Of a stretch of DNA of 32,239 bases, positions 10,094-18,741 are shown in pieces. The DNA comes from Nitrosopumilaceae archaeon. Lineage in GTDB: Archaea > Thermoproteota > Nitrososphaeria > Nitrososphaerales > Nitrosopumilaceae. The position numbers and the translations under genes are program-made. The notes beneath the pieces were generated by a model, which did no database searches, was not told where the DNA came from, and saw only the letters and a program-made list of their open reading frames with translations. Numbering within the stretch: the first letter of the stretch is position 1; every line of letters begins with the position of its first letter. The DNA is taken from assembly GCA_030038445.1 (NCBI GenBank), contig JASHOW010000010.1, forward strand, positions 1 through 32,239. Reading direction: 5' to 3'.

Positions 10094-11095
10094 GACCCTA
10101 AGCCCAACATCTGTTGTTGAATCTACTGCGTACACTTCTACCCCTTTTCCCTCTGCCTGATTTAGAAAAGAAATAACCTTATCTTCGTCCTGATTTTCAA
10201 AAATTTTGTCGGAGAATACTAATGATTGTACTGCTCCTGCATCATTTGCCCTTGCTGTTTCCTCAAAACCCATGCTGAACCTGTTGATCTTTTTGTTTAC
10301 CATGAGCATTATCTCATCTAAAATATGCGATACCTTTGCAATCTTGCTTTTTGCAAGAGCCTGCTTCATTGTATCGGATTTTATGAATGTGTATATGCCG
10401 TCTTCTCCGCTTGAATCTATGCCGTCAATCACACGTATCACATGTCCCTTGGCAGAAGACGTATCGGAGATAAAATTTCCCAATCTTTTCTTTGTTTCCC
10501 CTGGGCCAAATATTATGACTTCATCATTTTCTCTTATTGCAGATGATATTGCGCCTTGAACATCCTTGAAAAAATCCTCGATGTTGAATTTAGATTTGTA
10601 TCTCTTACCGCTTGCGCCAGAATATAGGTTGGGTAGTAGTTTGAGATGAGTTCCAGCCAGTCTCCCTATCCCACAATCACTAGTATCTATTGCAACAAGT
10701 AAAAAACTTCCTGCGTCTTTCTTTCCAAAAATCAATTTTTTTTCTATATCGCTCCAACTTTTCTTAATGAGAGTTATAGGCTCACCAATCTTTAGGGTCA
10801 TTGAATGATGTGAACCTCTAGCAACAGATTCATTATCTGATTCTGATATGGTCCCCTGAATCTTCAGTCTATCTACAACATAGTCAATAGATATTTTCTC
10901 AACATCTAACGCAATGCGAATTTTAATTCTCTCTCCTCGGTCAGGTCTTGCAAAGTCTTTGTCTTGTTTTACAACACGAGTAGTATCTCCTATTACTTTG
11001 TCTTGGCTTCGCATGACTCTTCGTAATGTGAAAAGATCATCAGACTCTTCAGGTATTAGAGCCACCATGTTCTCGTCTATTTTCTTTGTAATCAA
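10043..11095 (-). CDS. pelA: mRNA surveillance protein Pelota (Dom34)
   Basis: 350 aa; N-terminal DLFTLRRVMRSQDKVIGDTTR and Pelota/eRF1-like architecture (FGPGETKKRL; C-terminal VYAVDSTTDVGLRVSSLGGVISLLRF). Confidence 0.93.
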   Translation of the reverse strand: MITKKIDENMVALIPEESDDLFTLRRVMRSQDKVIGDTTRVVKQDKDFARPDRGERIKIRIALDVEKISIDYVVDRLKIQGTISESDNESVARGSHHSMTLKIGEPITLIKKSWSDIEKKLIFGKKDAGSFLLVAIDTSDCGIGRLAGTHLKLLPNLYSGASGKRYKSKFNIEDFFKDVQGAISSAIRENDEVIIFGPGETKKRLGNFISDTSSAKGHVIRVIDGIDSSGEDGIYTFIKSDTMKQALAKSKIAKVSHILDEIMLMVNKKINRFSMGFEETARANDAGAVQSLVFSDKIFENQDEDKVISFLNQAEGKGVEVYAVDSTTDVGLRVSSLGGVISLLRFSLTS

Positions 11096-11139
11096 TTCGT
11101 ATTGTATTAAAATCTACAATAATAAAAAAGAACAGTGAT

Positions 11140-11562
11140 CTAGTTTGTTAGCTCGTCAGCCTTGACCTGTTTCTCTTCTGCCTTTTTTCTTAGATAGTTC
11201 TGTACCCATTCCTGCGTTAATACCCCGGCTTCGGTCAAATTTACCAGCGTATTCGTTGATGCATCTCCAGTTACCTTTCCCATGACACGCCTGATCTGTC
11301 TCCACTTTAGGTTTGTATTGCCACTTTTTGATGAGTATATTATGCCAAGAACCTCTTTTGCATTGACAAAGGTCATGTCACGAATCTTCTTAAGGGTCAC
11401 CTTGTCTGCTGCCTCCACGTAAATTAGTCCAGGCGAAGTCTCGCGCTCTGGAAATACCTCGTAATCCTCCACATAGCTCTCCGGAATAAAAGAATTGCAG
11501 GTACTCAGAACTATGAATTTCCTAAAACTTTCAAGTGAACAAGTGGCGTCGATTGCTACCAT
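11140..11562 (-). CDS. Conserved hypothetical protein
   Basis: 140 aa ORF upstream of pelota with coding-like composition; no family recognized. Confidence 0.6.
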   Translation of the reverse strand: MVAIDATCSLESFRKFIVLSTCNSFIPESYVEDYEVFPERETSPGLIYVEAADKVTLKKIRDMTFVNAKEVLGIIYSSKSGNTNLKWRQIRRVMGKVTGDASTNTLVNLTEAGVLTQEWVQNYLRKKAEEKQVKADELTN

Positions 11563-11636
11563 TTGCTTGGATCTTGCAACCGCCTTTTATCAAGCTTCTT
11601 GAAAAACTCAATTAGGAACAAAAAAAATTACTTGCT

Positions 11637-11698
11637 GCAGGCGTTGATGACCAAATCCCTTTTGATTTGATGAGAAGGATCTTGAGTTCTGAGCCTGC
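11637..11698 (+). ncRNA. Candidate box C/D sRNA (2'-O-methylation guide)
   Basis: GCAGGC-G-TTGATGA-N11-TTGA-T-TTGATGA-N15-CTGA-GCCTGC: 6-bp terminal stem, k-turn geometry with 3-nt loop GTT, internal C'/D'-like boxes, 62 nt, intergenic. Confidence 0.72.
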
Positions 11699-11734
11699 AC
11701 TTGATTTTTATGAAATAAGAATTCTACAACTGTC

Positions 11735-12154
11735 ATGAAATCCTTTACTGAATACTTGACATTTAATGTACCATCGCGAAGGGGATTTGTCAATATTACC
11801 CCTGAAGTGCGCAAAATAGTACAGAAAAGCCAAGTAAAAGAGGGACTCTGTCTAGTTAACGCAATGCACATCACAGCCAGTGTATTTGTCAACGATAATG
11901 AAAGTGGTCTGCATAAAGATTATGAACGGTGGCTTGAAGAATTGGCTCCTCACGAACCAACATCGAAATATGAACACAATAAAACAGGAGAAGACAATGC
12001 AGATGCACATCTTAAAAGACAGATAATGGGAAGAGAAGTTATAGTTGCCATAACAGATGGTCAACTTGATTTTGGTCCGTGGGAGCAGATGTTCTACGGA
12101 GAATTCGATGGAAAAAGACCAAAGCGTGTACTTGTGAAAATTATAGGAGAGTAA
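11735..12154 (+). CDS. YjbQ/UPF0047 family protein (secondary thiamine-phosphate synthase-like)
   Basis: 139 aa; [26 protein letters not shown]...[52 protein letters not shown]. Confidence 0.93.
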   Translation: MKSFTEYLTFNVPSRRGFVNITPEVRKIVQKSQVKEGLCLVNAMHITASVFVNDNESGLHKDYERWLEELAPHEPTSKYEHNKTGEDNADAHLKRQIMGREVIVAITDGQLDFGPWEQMFYGEFDGKRPKRVLVKIIGE

Positions 12155-12310
12155 CTAGCTTAATGAACCGCGTTTCTGACTTCCTTCCGTAATGGGCTTG
12201 ATCTTAAAACTTTCCTCATGATTCTGAGGGCCGTGGCTGCACTTGACACAACCAACTTTAAAACCATTTGAGTCTTTCACATATGTTTCGCAGCCACAAA
12301 AACATGTCAT
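12155..12310 (-). CDS. Small Cys-rich (zinc-ribbon-like) protein, 51 aa
   Basis: MTCFCGCETYVKDSNGFKVGCVKCSHGPQNHEESFKIKPITEGSQKRGSLS; five Cys including CxCxC and CxxC; not in the supplied ORF track; stop codon immediately abuts the yjbQ stop. Confidence 0.7.
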   Translation of the reverse strand: MTCFCGCETYVKDSNGFKVGCVKCSHGPQNHEESFKIKPITEGSQKRGSLS

Positions 12311-12349
12311 ATCTTCTTCAAATCTTGCCTCTGATATAATTCTTCAAGA

Positions 12350-12790
12350 CTAGACCCTGCAGCATTTTCCACGAGGAATAGTATGTCCATGAGGACACTG
12401 TCTAGGATGCTTTAACATTGTACATAACGCATCCGTAAACTGTTCATTCATGTGATGTTCTATTCCACAAACCATCTCTTCATCAATGTCAACCTTAAGA
12501 GCGCTATCCATCAATACTTCAAGCAGTCTGCTATTTCGCATCATGTTAGAACCAATCTGTTCTCCATTTTTGGTCAGAGAAACCCCGCCCTTGTTGTAGT
12601 TTACAAGTTTGGTATCGTTTAGTTTTTTTAGCATCTGAACTACACTTGGTTGTCTTACGTTTAGCATCTTTGCTATGGTGCTTATCTTTACGGGATCTCC
12701 ACCCTCCTTTATGTGCCAGATTGCCTTTAGGTACATCTCCACATGTTCTGCCTCGGCAGTTCCAACAAACAGGATTTCTTGATCTTTCAT
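12350..12790 (-). CDS. DtxR/MntR-family metal-dependent transcriptional regulator
   Basis: 146 aa; EHVEMYLKAIWHI..ISTIAKMLNVRQPSVVQMLKKL wHTH; metal-site-like VCGIEHHMNEQFTDALC; CPHGHTIPRGKC. Confidence 0.9.
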   Translation of the reverse strand: MKDQEILFVGTAEAEHVEMYLKAIWHIKEGGDPVKISTIAKMLNVRQPSVVQMLKKLNDTKLVNYNKGGVSLTKNGEQIGSNMMRNSRLLEVLMDSALKVDIDEEMVCGIEHHMNEQFTDALCTMLKHPRQCPHGHTIPRGKCCRV

Positions 12791-12809
12791 GATTTGTAAT
12801 CTCCCAACC

Positions 12810-13580
12810 TTACTTTACATCTTTTGATTCTCTCAATAAGTATTCAAAGTATTCGCGTGCAAAGCCTGCAAGACCTGAATGATCGGCCCATATGGCAACG
12901 GCCTCTTTGGAAGCAGATGTCCCAAGCTCCTCGCCAAGTAGCAAAACCACATACCTCTTGTCTGATATTATACCGCCTCCAAAGAGTCCCTTTTTTAATT
13001 TGACCTTGGACACACGTGACAGTGACTTTAACGTATCACTATCTACATCTTCTGATACTAGAATAGTAATGTCTACACCTCTGTCATGCAATAACCTAAG
13101 CTTTGGCAATGCCTCCTTTGCTAGGGCCTCTGCAACTTTGGGTATTGCAATCAAGACCTCGTTTCTGCAAGAATCTACCATCTCAAGAATCTTGGTTGCT
13201 ATATTCATGACTCCAGAGACTATCCAGATGTCTGGTCTCTCGCTTGTTCCACTCTGTTCGTAAAGTGGGGTGAGCTCCTTCAATATGATATTCTCATTAT
13301 TGCTAAAATCTGTCTCAAATTGCTGCCTTGATGTCTGCATGGCAGTAGCTGGAGATTTGGCAAAATACTGTGTGGGACGAGAGTCGTCAGAACCTATCCA
13401 GCCTTTCTCTTCCAAAGTGCCTAACACCTCATATATCTTAGAATAAGGAACGCCTGATTTCTGGCTTAGATCGGAGGCTGTTATTGGTCCAGTCTTCAGA
13501 AGAGACGCATATGTCTTTATCTCATAACTAGTAAGCCCAACCTTCTCAAGGGACTTTCTAGTCCTGTCAGAAAGACTCAT
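12810..13580 (-). CDS. TrmB-family transcriptional regulator
   Basis: 256 aa; wHTH LEKVGLTSYEIKTYASLLKTGPITASDLSQKSGVPYSKIYEVLGTLEEKGWI followed by a TrmB C-terminal-type domain. Confidence 0.9.
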   Translation of the reverse strand: MSLSDRTRKSLEKVGLTSYEIKTYASLLKTGPITASDLSQKSGVPYSKIYEVLGTLEEKGWIGSDDSRPTQYFAKSPATAMQTSRQQFETDFSNNENIILKELTPLYEQSGTSERPDIWIVSGVMNIATKILEMVDSCRNEVLIAIPKVAEALAKEALPKLRLLHDRGVDITILVSEDVDSDTLKSLSRVSKVKLKKGLFGGGIISDKRYVVLLLGEELGTSASKEAVAIWADHSGLAGFAREYFEYLLRESKDVK

Positions 13581-13597
13581 GTCATATCAATCGAGAT

Positions 13598-13619
13598 TCC
13601 AAGGTATATATATCTAGGA
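13598..13619. promoter_or_regulatory. Imperfect inverted repeat over the TATA region of the TrmB-like gene
   Basis: TCCAAGGTATA|TATATCTAGGA: 9 of 11 positions symmetric; 18-39 nt upstream of the TrmB-like ATG in the divergent intergenic region. Confidence 0.45.
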
Positions 13620-13702
13620 TTGAGTGCTGCGTGCTGAGAATACGTGTCTACCTATTCATCTGGTGTCTTGTTGGAAATGGATTAAATACTAATTACTAAG
13701 AT

Positions 13703-15382
13703 ATGCCAATAACAAGCATGGAACTAATTCAGATATCTAATCTAAAGACTCCAACTCTGGGTAAAAGGTCTACTATAAGATTTACACAAAGCATATGTCC
13801 AGACTGCAATATGATACTTGACGCCGAAGTCTTTGAAAGGGACGGTAAGGTCTTCATGACAAAGACCTGCCCTACACACGGAGAATGTGAGGAATTGTAC
13901 TTTGGCTCATATGAAATGTACAGAAAGTTTAGCACCTATTGGATGGATGGAAAGGGTGCCCATGCTCCTAATGTAATGATTGACAAGTGTTCTTGTCCAA
14001 ACAACTGTGGATTGTGCTCTAACCACCTTTCGCACAGTGGACTTGCAAACATGATAGTTACAAACAGGTGTGATCTCACGTGTTGGTACTGCTTTTTCTA
14101 TGTAAAGAAGGGACTTGAAGGTGCATACATGTACGAGCCAACACAAGATCAGGTAAGAGCAATGATGAAGACTCTCAAGGCAGAGAGGCCAATTCCAGGA
14201 AACTCTATGCAGATTACTGGAGGAGAACCAATGCTAAGAGAAGACATTACAGATGTTATCAAAATAATGAAAGAGGAAGGAGTGGATCATATCCAAATGA
14301 ACACAAATGGAATCCGATTTGCTCTGGATCCAGAAGCAATGCGAGAGGTACGACTTGCTGGCGTAAATAATCTCTATCTTAGCTTTGACGGCGTAACCCC
14401 AAGAACAAATCCCAAGAATCACTGGGAGATTCCATATGCACTAGAGAGTGCAAGAAAGACAGGAACCACTGTTGTCTTTGTACCTACAGTTATCAAATCA
14501 ATTAATGATCACGAGCTAGGCGGAATAATTCGATATGCACAAAAGAATCTTGATGTTGTGCACGCAGTAAACTTCCAACCAGTCTCACTGACAGGAAGAA
14601 TGGGCAAGAAGGAACGTGAAAAATACAGAATTACAATACCAGACTGCATACAAAGAATTGAGGAACAAACAGGTGCCGAGGTAACAGTGGATGACTGGTT
14701 CCCAGTACCAAGCTGTATGCCACTAACAAATGTCATTGAGGCATTCTCAAGCAAGCCAAAATACGAATTATCGATTCACTTTGCATGTGGCGCTGGAACA
14801 TACATCTTTGAGGATCAAGAAACCAAAAAGTTTGTACCTCTAACTAAATTTGCAGATATTCAAGGAATGCTAGAGCTCTTCGAAGACAAGGCAGAAGAGA
14901 TTCGCTCTGGCAAGAACAAGTACTTTACAATGTTAGAAGTTGTAAGAAAACTTTCTAGCTTTGTTGATAAGAAGAAACAACCAGCGGGTCTTGACTTGGC
15001 AAAGATGTTTGGTAACATATTGATGAAAAGATCATTTGACGCAGTTGGCTCATGGCATGTCAAAGGACTCTTCTTGGGCATGATGCACTTCCAAGACAAG
15101 TACAACGAAGACTTGGAAAGACTGCAGAGATGTGATATTCACTATGTAACACCAGATCTTAGAATCATTCCATTCTGTGCATTCAATGTAATTCCAGAAT
15201 GGTACAGAGACAGAATCCAAAAGAAATACTCCACAACAGTAGAGGAATGGGAACAGAGGGTAGGCGTAAAGCTAGAGGATGGTCTCTATAGGGGAATAAT
15301 GAGAAGAGGTGCTGGTGATGAGCTTGCTGCAGGATGTGCAAAGAGCCAGATGTTCCACGAAGCATCTCAAGCATTGATGTAA
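13703..15382 (+). CDS. tes: Radical SAM protein of the MJ0619/Tes type (candidate tetraether lipid synthase)
   Basis: 559 aa; CDLTCWYC radical SAM motif, MQITGGEPMLRED; N-terminal CPDC/CPTHG and CSCPNNCGLC clusters; overall architecture like MJ0619/Tes. Confidence 0.8.
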   Translation: MPITSMELIQISNLKTPTLGKRSTIRFTQSICPDCNMILDAEVFERDGKVFMTKTCPTHGECEELYFGSYEMYRKFSTYWMDGKGAHAPNVMIDKCSCPNNCGLCSNHLSHSGLANMIVTNRCDLTCWYCFFYVKKGLEGAYMYEPTQDQVRAMMKTLKAERPIPGNSMQITGGEPMLREDITDVIKIMKEEGVDHIQMNTNGIRFALDPEAMREVRLAGVNNLYLSFDGVTPRTNPKNHWEIPYALESARKTGTTVVFVPTVIKSINDHELGGIIRYAQKNLDVVHAVNFQPVSLTGRMGKKEREKYRITIPDCIQRIEEQTGAEVTVDDWFPVPSCMPLTNVIEAFSSKPKYELSIHFACGAGTYIFEDQETKKFVPLTKFADIQGMLELFEDKAEEIRSGKNKYFTMLEVVRKLSSFVDKKKQPAGLDLAKMFGNILMKRSFDAVGSWHVKGLFLGMMHFQDKYNEDLERLQRCDIHYVTPDLRIIPFCAFNVIPEWYRDRIQKKYSTTVEEWEQRVGVKLEDGLYRGIMRRGAGDELAAGCAKSQMFHEASQALM

Positions 15383-15453
15383 ATTTTATTTCATCAAATC
15401 TTTCATCATTAAAATTCTAAAGATTAAGTGTAAGGGCATGCTCACAATTCTAA

Positions 15454-16527
15454 TTGAAAATAGGGATCATCCATGGATTTGTAGGTGGTGGCGGAGGAAC
15501 TGAAACAACTCTACTTACCCTAATTGAAGCCTTGGTGGAGAACAAGCATACTGTAAACCTGTATACTGTCTCCAAACCAACAATTTCATTACCAAAAATC
15601 AAGGTTCAATCCGTCTTTCCCTTTCGCTTGCCAGCCTTTGGTCTATATCAGAGATATCTTGAGTCAAAACTGGCAGAAAAAGCAAAAGACGATGATCTGA
15701 TTGTGCAAGTATCAGGAGGGCTAGCTCTACCATATAGAAATGACCAAAAAATCATAATCTACTGTCATCATGATTTCAGAAATGAAACTGAAAAGGACAT
15801 CACAAAGTACAAAGGTATCTGGTCGGCATATTACAAACCATACTATGTACTAAGTCAAAAATTTGTTAACCAGATCTCTGACAAAAACATCATACTTGTT
15901 GCAAATTCAAAATTCATACAAGATTCACTTAAGGATAGGTTTGGGAAAGATTCTACTATAGTCTATCCGCCTGTTGATATTGATGCATTTCGCACTAGTG
16001 TGAAAAAAGAACAAAGAGTGCTTACAATATCGCGATATTCTCAGGAAAAGAATCTAGAGTTTGCCATAGATACACTAAATGAAATAGATATACCATATAC
16101 CATAATAGGAAACACAAAGACTCGGGTAAATGAGCTGTATTATGAGGATCTAGTTACAAGAATCAAGAATCACAAGCCAACAGGAAAAATATCGTTAATG
16201 AAAAACATAGGACGCAACAAGGTAATAGAAAGCTTGATGTTGTCTAAGGTATATTTTCATGCATCGCCAGAAACTTTTGGGATCTCTATTGTTGAAAGTA
16301 TAGCAGCTGGCTGCATACCAATAGTACCAGACAATTCTGCGCACAAGGAAACCGTGCCTTTTGATGATCTACGCTACAAACCAGATGACAAAAAAGATGC
16401 CCAAGAAAAAATAAGAAACGCTATTGCAGGAAATTATGATAACTTGTTAGATAAGCTCAAAAATTCTATTAGCATTTACAGCAAACAATCCTTTAAGAAG
16501 TCAATCACGGAACTTATTGAAAAGTGA
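15454..16527 (+). CDS. Family 4-like glycosyltransferase
   Basis: 357 aa; GFVGGGGGTETTLLTLIEAL, LTISRYSQEKNLEFAID, ETFGISIVESIAAGCIPIVPDNSAHKE; TTG start. Confidence 0.88.
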   Translation: MKIGIIHGFVGGGGGTETTLLTLIEALVENKHTVNLYTVSKPTISLPKIKVQSVFPFRLPAFGLYQRYLESKLAEKAKDDDLIVQVSGGLALPYRNDQKIIIYCHHDFRNETEKDITKYKGIWSAYYKPYYVLSQKFVNQISDKNIILVANSKFIQDSLKDRFGKDSTIVYPPVDIDAFRTSVKKEQRVLTISRYSQEKNLEFAIDTLNEIDIPYTIIGNTKTRVNELYYEDLVTRIKNHKPTGKISLMKNIGRNKVIESLMLSKVYFHASPETFGISIVESIAAGCIPIVPDNSAHKETVPFDDLRYKPDDKKDAQEKIRNAIAGNYDNLLDKLKNSISIYSKQSFKKSITELIEK

Positions 16528-16528
16528 T

Positions 16529-17251
16529 TTATGGATCTGAAATGTGATATTTTTTCCATCGTTCAGTATCAAGGCTCATATCCATTGTCAGTTTGGGACC
16601 GTTATACTCCTTGATTGTCATGGGCTGTACTTCGACAGTAGTCATCTTTGCCAGTTCAAATATTGATATTTTTTTATCACCAACTATGTGTACAAATCCC
16701 TGAAGATTTGCCTTTTGAACATCGCTTATTCCTTCTGCCACTCCGTCTGCAAATAGGTATGTCCCAAATCTATCAGTGAAAGCCTTTGGATATGGCCATT
16801 TTTTCTTTGCCACAAAATTTGTTCTAATTATGAGATACTCTGAAAGCTTGTTTACTTCGTGCTCACCCAGTAATTTTGTTAATGCGTAAAAGTTTTCAGG
16901 ATAAGGAATGGAACTCTCCTTGTACATGCCGGTATGACCGTCAAAAACGCAGGCAGTGCTTACATAAATGAATTGGACTTTTCTTTTTGAAGCAAGCACT
17001 GCTTCTATGAGGTTTCTTGTGCCTACAACATTGGTGTTCCATGCAAGCTGCTTGTTTTCCTCACATGGCCGTATGCCAGTTAGTGCTCCTGCATGAATAA
17101 CCAGATCAATATCATTTTTCTTAAATAATTCATCTACGGCTTTCTTGTCTGCTATCTCCAGCTCCTTGTGATTTGGAGCCAGCGCATCTCTGAATCTATT
17201 CTTAAGCTCAGTCCCTAATGCTCCAGATCCTCCAGTGATTAATGTAGTCAA
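16529..17251 (-). CDS. RmlD-like sugar-nucleotide reductase (SDR)
   Basis: 240 aa; LITGGSGALGTELKNRF, TDxVIHAGALTGIRPCE, YVSTACVFDG, YALTKLLGE. Confidence 0.88.
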   Translation of the reverse strand: MTTLITGGSGALGTELKNRFRDALAPNHKELEIADKKAVDELFKKNDIDLVIHAGALTGIRPCEENKQLAWNTNVVGTRNLIEAVLASKRKVQFIYVSTACVFDGHTGMYKESSIPYPENFYALTKLLGEHEVNKLSEYLIIRTNFVAKKKWPYPKAFTDRFGTYLFADGVAEGISDVQKANLQGFVHIVGDKKISIFELAKMTTVEVQPMTIKEYNGPKLTMDMSLDTERWKKYHISDP

Positions 17252-17255
17252 GATG

Positions 17256-18248
17256 TTATTTTTTGAAAATTGGGCCCTGTGTGTAAACCTTTCTTTGAAT
17301 ATCTTTTGAATTGAAAAATGACTTGTAATTACTATATTTCTCCTGCTTGTAATTTTTCACATCTTCTAGTATTTTGGTCTTGAACTCATTTGCAGCATAT
17401 TTGATATCCTTTGTTGCCTTGAAGCCAAATTTCTCAAGCTTGGCACCAGTTACCCTATAGTCTCTCTTATCCACTATATCCTTTGATATTTTGATCTCGG
17501 CTGGAATCAGCTTTTTTACTTCCTTTGCCATCTGTTCTATGGTCAAATTTTTCCATATTGTATTGTAGATTCCTTCCATGTTGCGCTCTACTACAAAACT
17601 AAATGCCTCTGCAGCATCATTTACGTGTAAAAATGGTCTCCATTGGTTTCCGCCAAAAACTGTTATCTCTTCTTTGTTCAAGGCTTGAGCAAGGAATAGA
17701 TTGATTGCAAGATCAAATCGCATCCTGTAGGAGGCGCCAAATAGCGTACCAAGTCTAAGTATGGTTGGATAGTCATATGCCTGAAGTATTGCCCTCTCGG
17801 ACTGGAATTTTGACTGTCCATACGAGTCAAGTGGATTTACTTCCGAGTTCTCGGAGATAAAGTTGTTAGGTTGTGCGCCATATACAGAACATGTACTTGC
17901 AAAGACAAACTGTTTGATTTTATATAATTTACACAGATCAGCAATGTTTCGTGTTGCCAAGTAATTTATCTCGATAGATGTTTTTGGATCTAATTCTGAA
18001 GATTGTGTTCCCACAATTGATGCAAGATGGATCACTACATCTACATCTTTTAGTGACTTGCTAACAACCGCCAAGTCTCTTACATCTCCATTGATTAGTT
18101 CCAAATCTTTGTTCTTGAGAACCTCTCCAAGTGTCTGCTTTCCAAAGAGAAAATTATCCAAAATTCTCACCTGGAATCCTTTCTTCAAAAGTTTTCTAGT
18201 GAGTATTGAGCCAAGGTATCCTGAACCTCCTGTGAGTAGTATCTTCAT
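17256..18248 (-). CDS. NAD-dependent sugar epimerase/dehydratase (extended SDR)
   Basis: 330 aa; MKILLTGGSGYLGSILTRKLLKKGFQVRILDN, FASTCSVYG, YGQSK. Confidence 0.9.
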   Translation of the reverse strand: MKILLTGGSGYLGSILTRKLLKKGFQVRILDNFLFGKQTLGEVLKNKDLELINGDVRDLAVVSKSLKDVDVVIHLASIVGTQSSELDPKTSIEINYLATRNIADLCKLYKIKQFVFASTCSVYGAQPNNFISENSEVNPLDSYGQSKFQSERAILQAYDYPTILRLGTLFGASYRMRFDLAINLFLAQALNKEEITVFGGNQWRPFLHVNDAAEAFSFVVERNMEGIYNTIWKNLTIEQMAKEVKKLIPAEIKISKDIVDKRDYRVTGAKLEKFGFKATKDIKYAANEFKTKILEDVKNYKQEKYSNYKSFFNSKDIQRKVYTQGPIFKK

Positions 18249-18691
18249 CTATCTTTGACCTTCCAAACATCGCCATATGCATGAGGATCTAATCTCTCAT
18301 CATCTGGATTATCTTTGTCAAATACTTCGCTTGACATGCCTATAACAACTGTATCATTTTGCAGAGACATCCAACCTGTATAGACACCAGTTGGTACTGT
18401 CAAAACTGAAGGGTTTAATGGCGACAAGATAAATGTGTTGATCTCCTTGTACGTTTTGCTATCTTTTCGATCATCTACTGCAACAAATTTTGCAACTCCA
18501 GAGGGTACAAAAAATGCTTTTTTTTCTCTTTTGTGTTTGTGAAAACCACGTATTACCCCCTTTGAAAAATTTCCTGTTGAGTAGATCCTCTTTACCTGAA
18601 AAGACTCTTCACCTTCTGGAAGAACCTGAGTGAGAAATCCCCTATCGTCAATAAATGATTTTACAGGATTATTCCTTACTCCTTCAATCAA
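18245..18691 (-). CDS. RmlC-like cupin (dTDP-4-dehydrorhamnose 3,5-epimerase-related)
   Basis: 148 aa; GVIRGFHKHKREKKAFFVPSGVAKFVAVDDRKDSKTY; overlaps next gene by 4 nt (ATGA). Confidence 0.82.
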   Translation of the reverse strand: MIEGVRNNPVKSFIDDRGFLTQVLPEGEESFQVKRIYSTGNFSKGVIRGFHKHKREKKAFFVPSGVAKFVAVDDRKDSKTYKEINTFILSPLNPSVLTVPTGVYTGWMSLQNDTVVIGMSSEVFDKDNPDDERLDPHAYGDVWKVKDR

Positions 18692-18741
18692 TTTATGTAA
18701 TTTCAGGAAATGGATTATTAATCTTATCTGAGTTTTCTTGT

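Noticed and set aside
11608-11892. 94-aa minus ORF across the C/D candidate and the yjbQ start
   Set aside because: Antisense to YjbQ and no protein-like motifs; treated as spurious.
15382-15454. Two TGATGA boxes on the minus strand (ATGATGAAAGATTTGATGA)
   Set aside because: No CTGA D box and no terminal stem, so no box C/D RNA call.
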